64,000 bases of DNA from Bacteroidetes bacterium ADurb.Bin145 (GTDB lineage Bacteria; Bacteroidota; Bacteroidia; Bacteroidales; VadinHA17): contig MWDJ01000003.1 of the NCBI GenBank assembly GCA_002070505.1, positions 140,103 through 204,102 of the forward strand. The letters run 5' to 3'. Within the stretch, counting starts at the first letter, position 1, and each line of letters opens with the position of its first letter. The position numbers and the translations under genes are program-made. The notes beneath the pieces were generated by a model, which saw only the letters and a program-made list of their open reading frames with translations, was not told where the DNA came from and made no database searches. Positions 1 to 8,910 of this stretch are shown here, in pieces.

Positions 1-225
1 GCGAAACTATCCCCCGGAAGGAATGACCTGGAAATAGCATGTGTTTTTGGCGGGGCTACAATAATTGTTCCTGACAGCTGGTTCGTAACTATTGAAGTCA
101 CTCCGATCCTCGGTGGTTTCAGCGATTCAAGGAAACTGAGTCCGGGAAGATCCTTTGATACTTCAAGTCAGCTTGTTATTAAAGGAGCTGTTGTATTTGG
201 AGGAGGAGAAGTTAAATCATACTGA
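1..225 (+). CDS. LiaF-like membrane protein, C-terminal end (partial)
   Basis: Frame 1 is open from the window edge to a TGA at 223-225, giving the last 74 residues of a protein whose start lies outside the window. The segment has alternating beta strands and a 'VPDSW' turn followed by 'GGFSD', the pattern of the C-terminal domain of LiaF/YvqF-type proteins (cell-wall stress, DUF2154-like). In Bacteroidetes such proteins often have an N-terminal membrane domain and sit beside LytS/LytTR pairs, as here: the kinase starts 9 nt downstream. The family call rests on a short fragment, so the assignment is moderate and the N-terminal half cannot be described. Confidence 0.6.
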   Translation, partial: AKLSPGRNDLEIACVFGGATIIVPDSWFVTIEVTPILGGFSDSRKLSPGRSFDTSSQLVIKGAVVFGGGEVKSY

Positions 226-234
226 TAGCAAAAA

Positions 235-1287
235 ATGAAACATCCTGTACTTGGTAACAGGGTAAGTCTTTTGGTGTGGTGGTTGGTCTGGCTTTTTCTA
301 ACGCTGGGCCAGCTGCTTTTATATTATTATGCCTTTGGCAACTATACCCAATTGATAATTGCTGACGGTATTATATCGTATGTAACATTCTCCGGAATAG
401 GCCTGTCATTATGGTACCCATTCCGTTACCTTAATGCAACAGCAAACAGTACGGCAAGGATAATTACTAACCTGGTAATCAGCGGAGCTGTTGCTATTAC
501 CTTATGGCTGCTGATAATAAGATATGGCATACCCCTGGCCCTTCCCAAAGTAACCTATTTCAAAGAGTACTGGGATGCCACCTTTCCCTACAGAATAGGA
601 ATCGGGATTTTCATTTACTGCCTTCTGGTCCTTGCATATTACCTTTTTATAAGCCTTCATAATCTTGCTGAAAAAAATGCCAAGGAAGCCCGACTGGAAA
701 GCCTTGTGAAAGAGACTGAACTCAAAATGCTCAGATCTCAGATTAATCCTCATTTCCTTTTCAACAGTCTTAACTCGGTAAGCTCCCTGACAATTACTGA
801 CCCCGACAAAGCAAGGGAAATGGTAATTAACCTGTCTGAGTTCATGAGATATGCTCTTTCCAAAAAAGATGAACAACCGGTCACTCTTAAAAGTGAACTT
901 GAGAATCTGCGGCTCTATCTTGAAATAGAAAAAGTCCGTTTTGGAGATAAATTATCAACGGAAGAATATATTGATGCGGCCTGCCTTGAGACAAAAATGC
1001 CTGTTATGCTTTTACAGCCTCTTTATGAGAATGCAATAAAACATGGTGTTTATGAGAGCACTGAGAGTGTCAGAATAACCACCAGCGTCAGGTTGATTAA
1101 TGATTTTGTGGAAATAACAGTTACAAATAATTACGACGACACTGCCCCGCCAAGAAAAGGAACAGGGACCGGACTTCTTAATGTTGAACGGCGCCTTGAG
1201 CTTTCCTACGGCAATAAGGCCTCCCTGAAGACTATACGAGAGAATGGCATCTACAGAGTATCTATCTATATCCCGGCATTGACCTGA
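235..1287 (+). CDS. LytS-type sensor histidine kinase
   Basis: A 350-residue inner-membrane kinase. About four hydrophobic segments occupy residues 10-140 with no obvious extracellular sensor domain, followed by a short coiled linker. The His_kinase (LytS/YehU) signature 'QINPHFLFNSLNS' puts the phospho-accepting histidine at H173; 'LYENAIKHGV' is the N-box and 'GTGTGLLNVERRL' the glycine-rich ATP lid. It starts at the ATG at 235, 9 nt after the LiaF-like gene, and the cognate LytTR regulator follows about 110 nt downstream, so the three probably form one signalling unit. All core kinase residues look intact. The stimulus cannot be read from the sequence; envelope stress is an inference from the LiaF-like neighbour. 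Confidence 0.92.
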   Translation: MKHPVLGNRVSLLVWWLVWLFLTLGQLLLYYYAFGNYTQLIIADGIISYVTFSGIGLSLWYPFRYLNATANSTARIITNLVISGAVAITLWLLIIRYGIPLALPKVTYFKEYWDATFPYRIGIGIFIYCLLVLAYYLFISLHNLAEKNAKEARLESLVKETELKMLRSQINPHFLFNSLNSVSSLTITDPDKAREMVINLSEFMRYALSKKDEQPVTLKSELENLRLYLEIEKVRFGDKLSTEEYIDAACLETKMPVMLLQPLYENAIKHGVYESTESVRITTSVRLINDFVEITVTNNYDDTAPPRKGTGTGLLNVERRLELSYGNKASLKTIRENGIYRVSIYIPALT

Positions 1288-1397
1288 AATCCCGTTATTC
1301 TCTTTTCCTTTCTTCTATAAATGAATTTCCCGGAAATTTTGTAGATTCACGATCAGGATTACTTTGAAATATCTGTATAACTTTAGGGATAATTATT

Positions 1398-2150
1398 ATG
1401 GATAAGATCAGGACAATAATAATTGATGATGAAGCTCCTGCCCGCGAAATAATTAAAAAATACCTGGAGGATTTTGATTATATTGACGTGGCAGCAGAAT
1501 GCGCGGACGGATTTTCAGGATTGAAGACAATCACATCTCTGAAGCCTGATCTGGTTTTTCTTGATATCCAGATGCCAAGGCTTACAGGCATCGAATTGCT
1601 TGAGGTCATGACTGAAAAACCTGAAATAATTTTTACGACAGCCTATGACCAGTTCGCAATCAGGGCGTTCGAGCTTAATGCCATTGATTATCTTCTTAAG
1701 CCATTCCCAAAAAGAAGATTTATCGAAGCCGTACAGAAAGCAGCAGAAAAGATCAGGTCCGGTACTATTGACAAAAAGCCCGCAAATCAGCTTCTTACAA
1801 AAAGCCCTGAATCGTCTCCCCCGGTAAACAGGGTAGTTGTCCGTAAAGGAACCGCCATCAGCCTTATCCCGGTTGAAGAGATAAAATATCTTGAAGCCCA
1901 GGATGATTATGTAATGATCCATTACAAAGACGGGAAAGCCCTTAAGCAGCAAACAATGAGATTTTATGAAGAAAAACTGTCCAAAACTGATTTTGTAAGG
2001 ATCCACAGATCTTATATAGTAAGGGTGGAAGAAATAAAACGCATTGAACCTTACGGGAAGGATAACCATGTGGCAGTCCTTCAGTCGGGTGATAAACTTC
2101 CTGTAAGCAGATCGGGTTATAAGCAGCTTAAGGAGGAGCTCAATTTTTAA
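1398..2150 (+). CDS. LytTR-family response regulator
   Basis: A 250-residue transcription factor. Residues 1-120 form a receiver domain with the acidic pair D10/D11, phospho-acceptor D56 in 'FLDIQMP' and the conserved lysine in 'YLLKPF'. Residues about 146-250 form a LytTR DNA-binding domain with 'VEEIKYLEAQDDYV' and 'FVRIHRSYIV', both diagnostic. It lies 110 nt downstream of the LytS kinase, its expected partner. LytTR proteins bind direct repeats upstream of targets; none was located by eye. The downstream neighbour (yidD) is convergent, so this regulator ends its transcription unit. Confidence 0.95.
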   Translation: MDKIRTIIIDDEAPAREIIKKYLEDFDYIDVAAECADGFSGLKTITSLKPDLVFLDIQMPRLTGIELLEVMTEKPEIIFTTAYDQFAIRAFELNAIDYLLKPFPKRRFIEAVQKAAEKIRSGTIDKKPANQLLTKSPESSPPVNRVVVRKGTAISLIPVEEIKYLEAQDDYVMIHYKDGKALKQQTMRFYEEKLSKTDFVRIHRSYIVRVEEIKRIEPYGKDNHVAVLQSGDKLPVSRSGYKQLKEELNF

Positions 2151-2165
2151 GAACGCTTTCAGCTT

Positions 2166-2459
2166 TTATTTCAGCCTGCTGCATTTATCGTATCTTCTGA
2201 ATGGCATATAGTGCCTGAACCTGAAACGCGGCACAGGATCAAAACCATGAGTGCCCCCCGGGCGGCATCTTAATATCCTGTTGGTTCCCATTAAAAATCC
2301 GGTAAGCGGGCCATGGGTCTTCAATGCATTAAGCATATATTCTGAACATGAAGGAATATGCCTGCAGGACGGCCTTATAAAAGGAGATATGGCTGCCCTG
2401 TAAATATGCACCGGCACTGACAATAAGAAAATTAATATATTTCTAAGTAATTTTACCAC
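2166..2459 (-). CDS. yidD: Membrane protein insertion efficiency factor YidD
   Basis: A 97-residue protein of the YidD family, a small membrane-associated protein that helps YidC-dependent insertion. The family core 'CRHIPSCSEYMLNALKTHG', 'RILRCRPGG' and 'DPVP' is present after an N-terminal amphipathic/hydrophobic helix. The only plausible start is GTG at 2457-2459, since no ATG lies in a suitable place. A TATCTTTG element on the minus strand (2464-2471) sits only 4 nt upstream of the start, so the message would be nearly leaderless if that is the promoter. In many Bacteroidetes yidD follows rnpA; here rnpA is at 37096, so the gene is separated from its usual partner. Confidence 0.9.
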   Translation of the reverse strand: MVKLLRNILIFLLSVPVHIYRAAISPFIRPSCRHIPSCSEYMLNALKTHGPLTGFLMGTNRILRCRPGGTHGFDPVPRFRFRHYMPFRRYDKCSRLK

Positions 2460-2588
2460 GTTTCAAAGATAGTAAATGCAAACCTGCAATTATATTATTC
2501 CGCTATCTCTGACAATTTGGCAAAATCCTGGCATGGAACCATTAATGGCAGGACTTTTGAAGAGTAGAAAATAAAAAGATAAACTACA

Positions 2589-3275
2589 ATGACTGCAAAT
2601 ATCTGGATAATATTCATCGTGTTCATGATCCTGAGCTGGATCGTCAGCGCAACACTGAAATCTAAATTCAAAAAATATTCAAAGATCCCTGTTGACAGCG
2701 GGATGTCGGGAAGAGATGTGGCAGAAAGGATGCTGCGTGACAACGGGATATTTGACGTGAGGGTCGAAAGTGTGCCCGGCAGCCTGACTGATCATTATAA
2801 TCCTCAGACCAGGACAATAAACCTCAGTCAGGATGTTTATAACAGCAGAAGTATTGCTGCTGCTGCCGTTGCTGCCCATGAAACAGGACATGCTGTCCAG
2901 CATGCCACTGCTTATGCCTGGCTGGCGTTTCGTTCAAAAATGGTTCCTGTTGTCAGCTTCTCATCAAAATGGGTTCAATGGATATTACTTGGCGGAGTGA
3001 TTTTTATAAATACGTTTCCAGCTCTCCTCTTTGCCGGAATCATACTCTTTGCATTGACCACTCTTTTCAGCTTTATAACTCTCCCTGTTGAGATCAACGC
3101 CAGCCAGAGGGCTCTGGCATGGCTCTCAACAACCGGAATTACATCTTACGAGAATCATGACAAAGCCCAGGATGCATTGAAATGGGCTGCATATACTTAT
3201 GTGATAGCAGCGCTGGGATCTCTGGCTACCTTACTTTATTATATAATGATCTTTACCGGATCAAGGGATGACTAG
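2589..3275 (+). CDS. YugP-type membrane zinc metallopeptidase
   Basis: A 228-residue integral membrane protein of the neutral zinc metallopeptidase family (Zn_peptidase_2, YugP). An N-terminal membrane helix (about 5-22) is followed by a soluble stretch with the zinc-binding HExxH motif in 'AAHETGHAVQHA', and two to three further membrane helices in the second half. Length and layout match the family. The physiological substrate is unknown in the family. It stands alone between convergent or divergent neighbours and ends 25 nt before the stop of the methyltransferase on the other strand. Confidence 0.88.
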   Translation: MTANIWIIFIVFMILSWIVSATLKSKFKKYSKIPVDSGMSGRDVAERMLRDNGIFDVRVESVPGSLTDHYNPQTRTINLSQDVYNSRSIAAAAVAAHETGHAVQHATAYAWLAFRSKMVPVVSFSSKWVQWILLGGVIFINTFPALLFAGIILFALTTLFSFITLPVEINASQRALAWLSTTGITSYENHDKAQDALKWAAYTYVIAALGSLATLLYYIMIFTGSRDD

Positions 3276-3300
3276 GTATCAGTGAGAGAGAACTCAGTTC

Positions 3301-4038
3301 TTACCTGCCCTCAACTTCAAGCCAACGGGTATATTTATGGATTGACCTTATGATAAGCCAGATAACTGCGGCGCCGATAAGAAGCAGCAACCATATTCGG
3401 GTCATGAATATCCTGCCCGTCAGGTAATAATTTCTGAACAGGTCAAGTATTGAAAATATCAGGAAGATGTTAACGAAGCTGTTATATTCCCTTTTCAGGA
3501 CATTCCTGAATGAGAAGCCCAGTTTCGGCGGAATCCATTTAAACTGAAACGGCAAAAATGCAGATACTTTCGCTGACCAGCTATCGTAAGCATCCCCGAA
3601 TTTTCTTCTTAAGAACTGTTCTTCAGCGAACATGATCCGCTCATAATAAAGCCAGTAAACAAGTAAAAATACGACAGCAAACCATGCTGACCGGATGAAG
3701 ATCACCGGTCCGAGCCACATAAGGAAATTACCAAGATAGAGGGGATGTCTGATAATAGAATAGAATCCGGTAGTGTTGAGTTCATCAGCAATCTGTCCGG
3801 CAGCAGTATTCCTGCCCGAAGTATTCCTGGGTGCAAAACCTACTGTAAAAATCCTTACAAGCTCACCCAGTACACTGATCCCGAGAAATATCATTTCATC
3901 ACGAAGATCAAAGATTATGGCCTGCCTGTTCCCGAGGTACATCATGATGAGACCTGAAACTACAAGGAAAAGGGGGAGCCAGCTCCTTCTTCTGAAAAGC
4001 CAGTTGCCACTGCTTTCCAATTCATGCACCAATGCCAT
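3301..4038 (-). CDS. ICMT/PEMT-like membrane methyltransferase
   Basis: A 245-residue polytopic membrane protein. The hallmark of the isoprenylcysteine carboxyl methyltransferase/phospholipid methyltransferase fold is present: 'GFYSIIRHPLYLGNFLMWLG' followed by a C-terminal 'EEQFLRRKFGDAYDSW', which together bind S-adenosylmethionine at the membrane face. Two extra hydrophobic segments follow the core (about 190-235). The substrate is probably a lipid or lipid phosphate, but this cannot be decided from sequence. It lies 36 nt downstream of the beta-barrel gene on the same strand and is probably the last gene of the TetR/ABC operon, which would make it a lipid-modifying partner of that exporter; this link is an inference from position only. 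Confidence 0.8.
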   Translation of the reverse strand: MALVHELESSGNWLFRRRSWLPLFLVVSGLIMMYLGNRQAIIFDLRDEMIFLGISVLGELVRIFTVGFAPRNTSGRNTAAGQIADELNTTGFYSIIRHPLYLGNFLMWLGPVIFIRSAWFAVVFLLVYWLYYERIMFAEEQFLRRKFGDAYDSWSAKVSAFLPFQFKWIPPKLGFSFRNVLKREYNSFVNIFLIFSILDLFRNYYLTGRIFMTRIWLLLLIGAAVIWLIIRSIHKYTRWLEVEGR

Positions 4039-4074
4039 TATGCCTGTTTTTGTTGCGACAAAAGTAGAAAATTC

Positions 4075-5235
4075 CTAGAAACTGTACTTCACACGCAGAT
4101 AAACAAGGTTCATCTTTGTATCAACCCCTCCTATCTCACCATTAAAATGCTGCCAAATCAATGAAAAATCTATGTTTTCGGCTGCAGAATAATCAAGGGA
4201 GGGCCCGGAAAAAAATCCTTTAAGATCAGGAAACCACATTACTGATATGCCGGTGTTAAGCAGGGGAGTTGCAGCCCAGGTGAATTGCCCCAAGGCTGTA
4301 AATTCCGAAAATGCAAGGTCCTTCGCTGTGAGACTTCCGGAATAAAGCCTTGTAAAACTGTTCAGATCCAAAGGATTATTACAGTACATTAATTGTACCT
4401 GGGCCATGGAGTTATCTTTGAATATCCTGTCGACACCGGCAGTCAGGATCATAGTTCCCGTTGTGTTGCTGAATTCTTTCAGGGGATGGAACCATGTGGC
4501 TTCACCCCTGAATGAAAAGGGGCCTAAAGAACCCGACCATCCTGCACCTGCCGTAAGATCACTGCTGTTCGAGTAACCTGTAAGAAACTGGATATCATAA
4601 CCCCACTTATTGAAACGGAACAAAGCTGCTGCAGTCAGGTCATTATCCCTGTCGCCTTTTACCGCCAGTTCAATAACTGATGATGGAGAAGGATAGTATT
4701 GTAACCGTACAGCATCACTTCCCGGTCGTTCAATATAATCAATATCAAAAAATGAATATGCATTGAAAATATCATTAGGATTCCATACCAGAGCCTGCCC
4801 CCAGTTAATTCGCTGCCGGCCTATCCTTGCCTGGAACTTTTTAAAATTAAAATCAGCGTACAATCTGTCGATCGTTGTGTTCAGGAAAAAAGAATTTTTT
4901 TCAATTATGTTCCACGATAAATCAGCTATCCCTTCATCAGCATCTATCATTTCAGAATAGGCATTCCCCATCCTGGCCATGTCACCCGTGAACAAACGGT
5001 TTCTGAATTCAGCCGCAAGGGTAATATGATCCTGCACATAATATTTGAAATTCAATCTGTTGTGCAGTACGTTATCGAACAGTACCGGACCAGATAAAGA
5101 ATCAAAGATCGCACTTTCCATAGTCACAAGATATCCATTGAAGGAAAAGGGACTGGATTTCTCCTGTGAGAAACTGTGTGAAGCACTAATAATATAGCTA
5201 AGGATCAGGAGAAAGACTCTGCCGGTTTTAAACAT
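4075..5235 (-). CDS. Outer-membrane beta-barrel protein (DUF1302/porin-like)
   Basis: About 386 residues with a Sec signal peptide ('FLLILSYIISASHSFSQ') and repeated amphipathic beta strands ending in '...YLRVKYSF', the aromatic C-terminal strand expected for outer-membrane barrels. The segment 'RIGRQRINWGQALVWNPND' resembles DUF1302-type barrels. The ATG at 5233-5235 is preferred to an upstream TTG (5244) because it places the signal peptide correctly. It is 26 nt downstream of the ABC ATPase gene and co-directional, so it is likely the outer-membrane component of the ABC/LolA-like system. Exact family placement is uncertain; the barrel nature is well supported. Confidence 0.8.
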   Translation of the reverse strand: MFKTGRVFLLILSYIISASHSFSQEKSSPFSFNGYLVTMESAIFDSLSGPVLFDNVLHNRLNFKYYVQDHITLAAEFRNRLFTGDMARMGNAYSEMIDADEGIADLSWNIIEKNSFFLNTTIDRLYADFNFKKFQARIGRQRINWGQALVWNPNDIFNAYSFFDIDYIERPGSDAVRLQYYPSPSSVIELAVKGDRDNDLTAAALFRFNKWGYDIQFLTGYSNSSDLTAGAGWSGSLGPFSFRGEATWFHPLKEFSNTTGTMILTAGVDRIFKDNSMAQVQLMYCNNPLDLNSFTRLYSGSLTAKDLAFSEFTALGQFTWAATPLLNTGISVMWFPDLKGFFSGPSLDYSAAENIDFSLIWQHFNGEIGGVDTKMNLVYLRVKYSF

Positions 5236-5261
5236 TCTGTTCAAATAATTCGTATAATATA

Positions 5262-5948
5262 TTATTCCCTCTTATCATCAGAAACAACCCTTCCGTCTTC
5301 GAGTGTTATAACCCGGTGCGCCATTTTAACAACGCGCGGGTCGTGAGTTGAAAAAATAAATGTTATTTTCTCTCCGTGGTTCAGGGTTTCCATTATTTCA
5401 AGCAAGGTTGTTGCTGCTTTTGAATCCAGATTGGCAGTAGGTTCATCAGCAAGCACAAATTTTGGTTTCGACGCCAGGGCTCTTGCTACTGCGACCCTTT
5501 GCTGCTGTCCGCCGGAAAGCTTTGCCGGCCGGGAGTTGATCCTGTCTTCAAGTCCTACAGCTTTCAGGAGTTCAAATGACCGCCCTTCCCTGTCTTGCCT
5601 GGTCCATTTCTGAAGTGACATTATAAACTCTACATTTTCCTTTGCCGTCAGAACAGGGATCAGATTATATGACTGAAAAACAAATCCTATATTCCTCATC
5701 CTGAAGTCGATGAGAGCGGAAGATTTTAAAGTTGACAGGTCTACTCCGTCTATAATGATCTTCCCGGAACTGGGGAGATCAAGACCTCCGAGCATGTTGA
5801 GGAGTGTCGTTTTTCCGGATCCCGACGGACCTACTATAGCGACGAATTCACCTTCCTCAAAATCGAGAGTCACATTATTTACCGCATGGACCTTAACTTC
5901 CGAAGAATTATATATTTTATTCACTTCCTTAATCTCGATGACTTTCAT
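5262..5948 (-). CDS. LolD/MacB-type ABC transporter ATPase
   Basis: A 228-residue ATP-binding subunit of the LolD/MacB/FtsE class. Visible motifs in order: Walker A 'GPSGSGKTTLLN', Q-loop 'FQSYNLIPVLTAKENVEF', signature 'LSGGQQQRVAVARAL', Walker B 'FVLADEPTANLDS' and H-loop 'FSTHD'. All catalytic elements are intact. It is separated by 23 nt from the upstream permease gene and 26 nt from the downstream barrel gene. Members of this class drive mechanotransmission rather than classic transmembrane import, typically lipoprotein release (LolCDE) or efflux (MacB). With two FtsX-type permeases, a LolA-like carrier and a barrel in the same operon, export of a lipid or lipoprotein cargo is the favoured reading. 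Confidence 0.95.
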   Translation of the reverse strand: MKVIEIKEVNKIYNSSEVKVHAVNNVTLDFEEGEFVAIVGPSGSGKTTLLNMLGGLDLPSSGKIIIDGVDLSTLKSSALIDFRMRNIGFVFQSYNLIPVLTAKENVEFIMSLQKWTRQDREGRSFELLKAVGLEDRINSRPAKLSGGQQQRVAVARALASKPKFVLADEPTANLDSKAATTLLEIMETLNHGEKITFIFSTHDPRVVKMAHRVITLEDGRVVSDDKRE

Positions 5949-5971
5949 TGCTTTAACTGTTTAGTTTCTGA

Positions 5972-7399
5972 TCATTCCGTTCTTATAGCCTCAACCGGGT
6001 TCAGTTTCAATGCTTTCCGCGCCGGATAAACTGAAGAGAGAATACCTGTGAGTATAATAAGTATCGTTGTAATTATAAAAAACTGGGCATCAATTGTGGG
6101 GAACAGATGTGCCGAATAACCTATAGCCTCAAATCCTTCAGAATAGTTTATGAGATTGATGCCTTTTTTTGCCGTTGCAGCAATAACTGCTCCCCCAACA
6201 ACCATTCCGGAAATGCCCCCGACAACCGACAGGAATATTGATTCAAGCATGATCATAGTGAATATTTTTCTCCTGTTCATTCCGATTGCAGCAAGCATTC
6301 CTAATTCCTTCGTTCTTTCCAGGACCGACATAAGCATCGTGTTAACTATTCCGAAAGCAAGTGCGGCAAGAATAATTGCCATGAATAAGGCGTAAATCTG
6401 CTGCATCATATCTGCGAACATTGCAAGATCAGGCTGAATTTCCTTCCAGTTTAAAACTTCATAACCGGGAAGCAATTCTCTTAACTTTGTTGTTGCTTTT
6501 TCTGTAAGCGAATTCGAATCAAGCTTGCCTATTATCCTGTGATAAGTGTTCTCCGGTAATCCGGTCAGTTCCCTGAGTTCGGATTCGGGAACAAAAACTG
6601 AAAAGGCTTCAAACATGTCATTGTTTGTCCTGAAAATACCACTTACCCGGAAAGTTGCTCCTGTCTGGATATTATTTACATCGAGGAAAGTAAGAATGAT
6701 CCTCGATCCATTCCTGTAAGACCAGGCTGATTCCTTTATCCGCCAGCCGTACTTCCTCATTTCAGAAGGCTCAAGCAAAGCTTCAACTGCTTTTGAAAAC
6801 TTTTTATCAGACGTAAATCTCTGGTCAAATAATGGTTCCAGCCTGCCGATTACTTTTTCGGGAATATCAGCTTCCCTGAGTTTTTCTAATGCATCCTGAT
6901 CAAGGAAATATCTGATGATATTCAGTTCTCTTGCCAGTTTTTCACCAATAAAGACCGAATTGAATTTTGTATCCGATTCAAGAAAAGTTCCTGTGCCGGG
7001 AATGAGCTTCTGAGACAAGGTGAACATCTCCTTTTCCTTCTGCACATCAATCCCGTTGATTTCCACACCTGCACTTTTTGTCGAAGTTGAAGCCATGCCC
7101 CTTACAATGATCCTGGCTGTGGTTTCTTTCATGCCCGGGACTGCCTGAATCGAAGAGACAATCTCATCAAAATCCTTAATTGTACTGTTCAGGTCAGCAC
7201 TGCTTCTGAAGTTTTTATTATTAATTTGGATATGTGATAATTCTTCATTTACGGCAGCATCAATTCTCTGAACAACAGCACTGTTCATTATTGCAATGGA
7301 AAAGACCCCTGCAAAAACTCCGACTGTCACGGCAGCTATCACGATAAGACTTCGGGATTTGTTGCGCCAAACATTCTTCCATGCTATTCCGGTTATCAT
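5972..7399 (-). CDS. FtsX/LolC-type ABC permease (second of pair)
   Basis: A 475-residue permease with the LolC/LolE/MacB topology: one membrane helix near the N-terminus after 'WKNVWRNKSRS', a large periplasmic domain (about 40-330), then three C-terminal helices (FtsX domain) containing 'LERTKELGMLAAIGMNRRKI' and ending in 'YPARKALKLNPVEAIRTE'. It follows the paralogous permease by 12 nt and precedes the ATPase by 23 nt, consistent with a heterodimer. The periplasmic domain contains an insertion around residues 165-225, missing in compact MacB-like proteins, which might contact the carrier protein; that is speculation. Confidence 0.92.
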   Translation of the reverse strand: MITGIAWKNVWRNKSRSLIVIAAVTVGVFAGVFSIAIMNSAVVQRIDAAVNEELSHIQINNKNFRSSADLNSTIKDFDEIVSSIQAVPGMKETTARIIVRGMASTSTKSAGVEINGIDVQKEKEMFTLSQKLIPGTGTFLESDTKFNSVFIGEKLARELNIIRYFLDQDALEKLREADIPEKVIGRLEPLFDQRFTSDKKFSKAVEALLEPSEMRKYGWRIKESAWSYRNGSRIILTFLDVNNIQTGATFRVSGIFRTNNDMFEAFSVFVPESELRELTGLPENTYHRIIGKLDSNSLTEKATTKLRELLPGYEVLNWKEIQPDLAMFADMMQQIYALFMAIILAALAFGIVNTMLMSVLERTKELGMLAAIGMNRRKIFTMIMLESIFLSVVGGISGMVVGGAVIAATAKKGINLINYSEGFEAIGYSAHLFPTIDAQFFIITTILIILTGILSSVYPARKALKLNPVEAIRTE

Positions 7400-7411
7400 A
7401 ATACCTGATAA

Positions 7412-8821
7412 TTAAGCTTTTAATGAACTAATTACATTGATCCTGAATATTTTTCTTATGCTGAATAATACTGCAATTGTAAGAATAATGAGTACCACCA
7501 CTGTCTGCCAGAGGTAATAGGAATCAGGTAAAAGAGTGGGCATAACAGGTTCGAAACCATAATCTTCCCACATATGTGCCATCTGACCTGTAAATCTCAG
7601 TGGATGGACGTTGAAATAGAGAACAACCGGCAATGAAACGATTACTCCTGAAATCACTCCAAGTAATCCTGTCATTAGAAGTTCCAGGGCAATAACCTTT
7701 GACAGTTTGTGTTTCTGCATGCCGACCGATACAAGCATGCCGAATTCCCTTCTTCTTTCAGCAAGCATCATGAGAACTGTCCCGAATACTCCGAATGCGA
7801 TCACCAGATAAAGGATGCCGATCATTATCATTCCGGACTTATTATCAGCATCAAGCTGGTTAATCAGAAGGGCATTGAGTTCCCTCCAGTTCCTGACTGT
7901 AAGCGGTTCCGGGATTATTTGTCTGAGACCGGAATATATTTCCATCACACTCTTTTCATCATTTTTTTTAAGTGTTATTACAGCTGATGTTGAAATTCCT
8001 TCAGCTCCGTATAGCTGCCTTGCCGAGTTAATAGGAAGATACACTATTGAGTTGTCAATATCTGGAGCAGGGAGTTTGACTATCCCGCTGACCATGTATT
8101 TTCCCGCCGCCGATACTCCGTGATAGCCCTGCCCGATGAGTACGACTGTATCACCGATATTTATCCTGAGATATTCAGACAAGCCATTGCCGATAACAAC
8201 TTTCCCGGTATCTTTCTCTGTAAAATACCCGTTGCTGAAAGAAGAATATTTGCGAAGAACCGGTAGTATTGCTGATGAATCTTTCACAGATATTCCAAGG
8301 TCGAGCATAAGCCTTCCTGTACCAGAATAAGATTCATCCCTGAATATTTCAAGAAGTTTTTTAATCCTGTCGGGCAGGGCTTCATTTTCCATTCTGTTTA
8401 CAGCTTCCTCAGTGAACCGGAACTTCACCATCCTGTTTTTGATATCGGAAACTTCATTTTCAGGGTCAATGCCCATGACAATTACACCCTGGGTACGGCT
8501 CCCTGCTGCTGCCAGGGCAAAAGACTCAAGCCTGGGAACGATCTTCTCTACATTTTCATTCTTTTTAATGGTCTCAATATGCTCCTGATCCATCTCAAAA
8601 CTGTTATCAAGTACAGGATCGTCAAAATAATCCTGATGCTGCAACTGCAGGTAACCAGAATAGGATTCTATTATGTTTTTGAACATTCTGTCGTATGACC
8701 CAAGTTGTATAGATCTCATGATCAATGCAAAGAATACTGCAAAGAAGACCGATGCTGCAGTTATAATTGTTCTCCTTTTATTCCTCCAGAGATTCTTCCA
8801 GGCCAGTTGAAAATCATTCAT
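7412..8821 (-). CDS. FtsX/LolC-type ABC permease (first of pair)
   Basis: A 469-residue permease paralogous to its downstream neighbour: N-terminal 'WKNLWRNKRRT' leading into the first membrane helix, a long periplasmic domain, and a C-terminal three-helix FtsX domain with 'AERRREFGMLVSVGMQKHKL'. Both permeases share the extra region between about residues 150 and 200, so they probably arose by duplication and act as a LolC/LolE-like heterodimer. The LolA-like gene lies 89 nt upstream and the second permease 12 nt downstream on the same strand. Confidence 0.92.
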   Translation of the reverse strand: MNDFQLAWKNLWRNKRRTIITAASVFFAVFFALIMRSIQLGSYDRMFKNIIESYSGYLQLQHQDYFDDPVLDNSFEMDQEHIETIKKNENVEKIVPRLESFALAAAGSRTQGVIVMGIDPENEVSDIKNRMVKFRFTEEAVNRMENEALPDRIKKLLEIFRDESYSGTGRLMLDLGISVKDSSAILPVLRKYSSFSNGYFTEKDTGKVVIGNGLSEYLRINIGDTVVLIGQGYHGVSAAGKYMVSGIVKLPAPDIDNSIVYLPINSARQLYGAEGISTSAVITLKKNDEKSVMEIYSGLRQIIPEPLTVRNWRELNALLINQLDADNKSGMIMIGILYLVIAFGVFGTVLMMLAERRREFGMLVSVGMQKHKLSKVIALELLMTGLLGVISGVIVSLPVVLYFNVHPLRFTGQMAHMWEDYGFEPVMPTLLPDSYYLWQTVVVLIILTIAVLFSIRKIFRINVISSLKA

Positions 8822-8910
8822 CGCTTTGCCATTATTTTCTTAATATTGTTTTATGCAGAGTTAACCATCTAAAAACCTGCACCTTGCAACCTGCATCTTG
8901 CAACCCTTAT

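Noticed and set aside
1515-2069. Long minus-strand open frame opposite the LytTR regulator
   Set aside because: No family pattern, no ribosome binding site, and the plus-strand gene is fully supported; it is a mirror of codon bias. The same applies to other long frames opposite polA and ade.
3275-3301. AGAACTCAGTTCT as a terminator between convergent genes
   Set aside because: The palindrome leaves a one-base loop and no T-run follows, so it cannot form a normal terminator hairpin.
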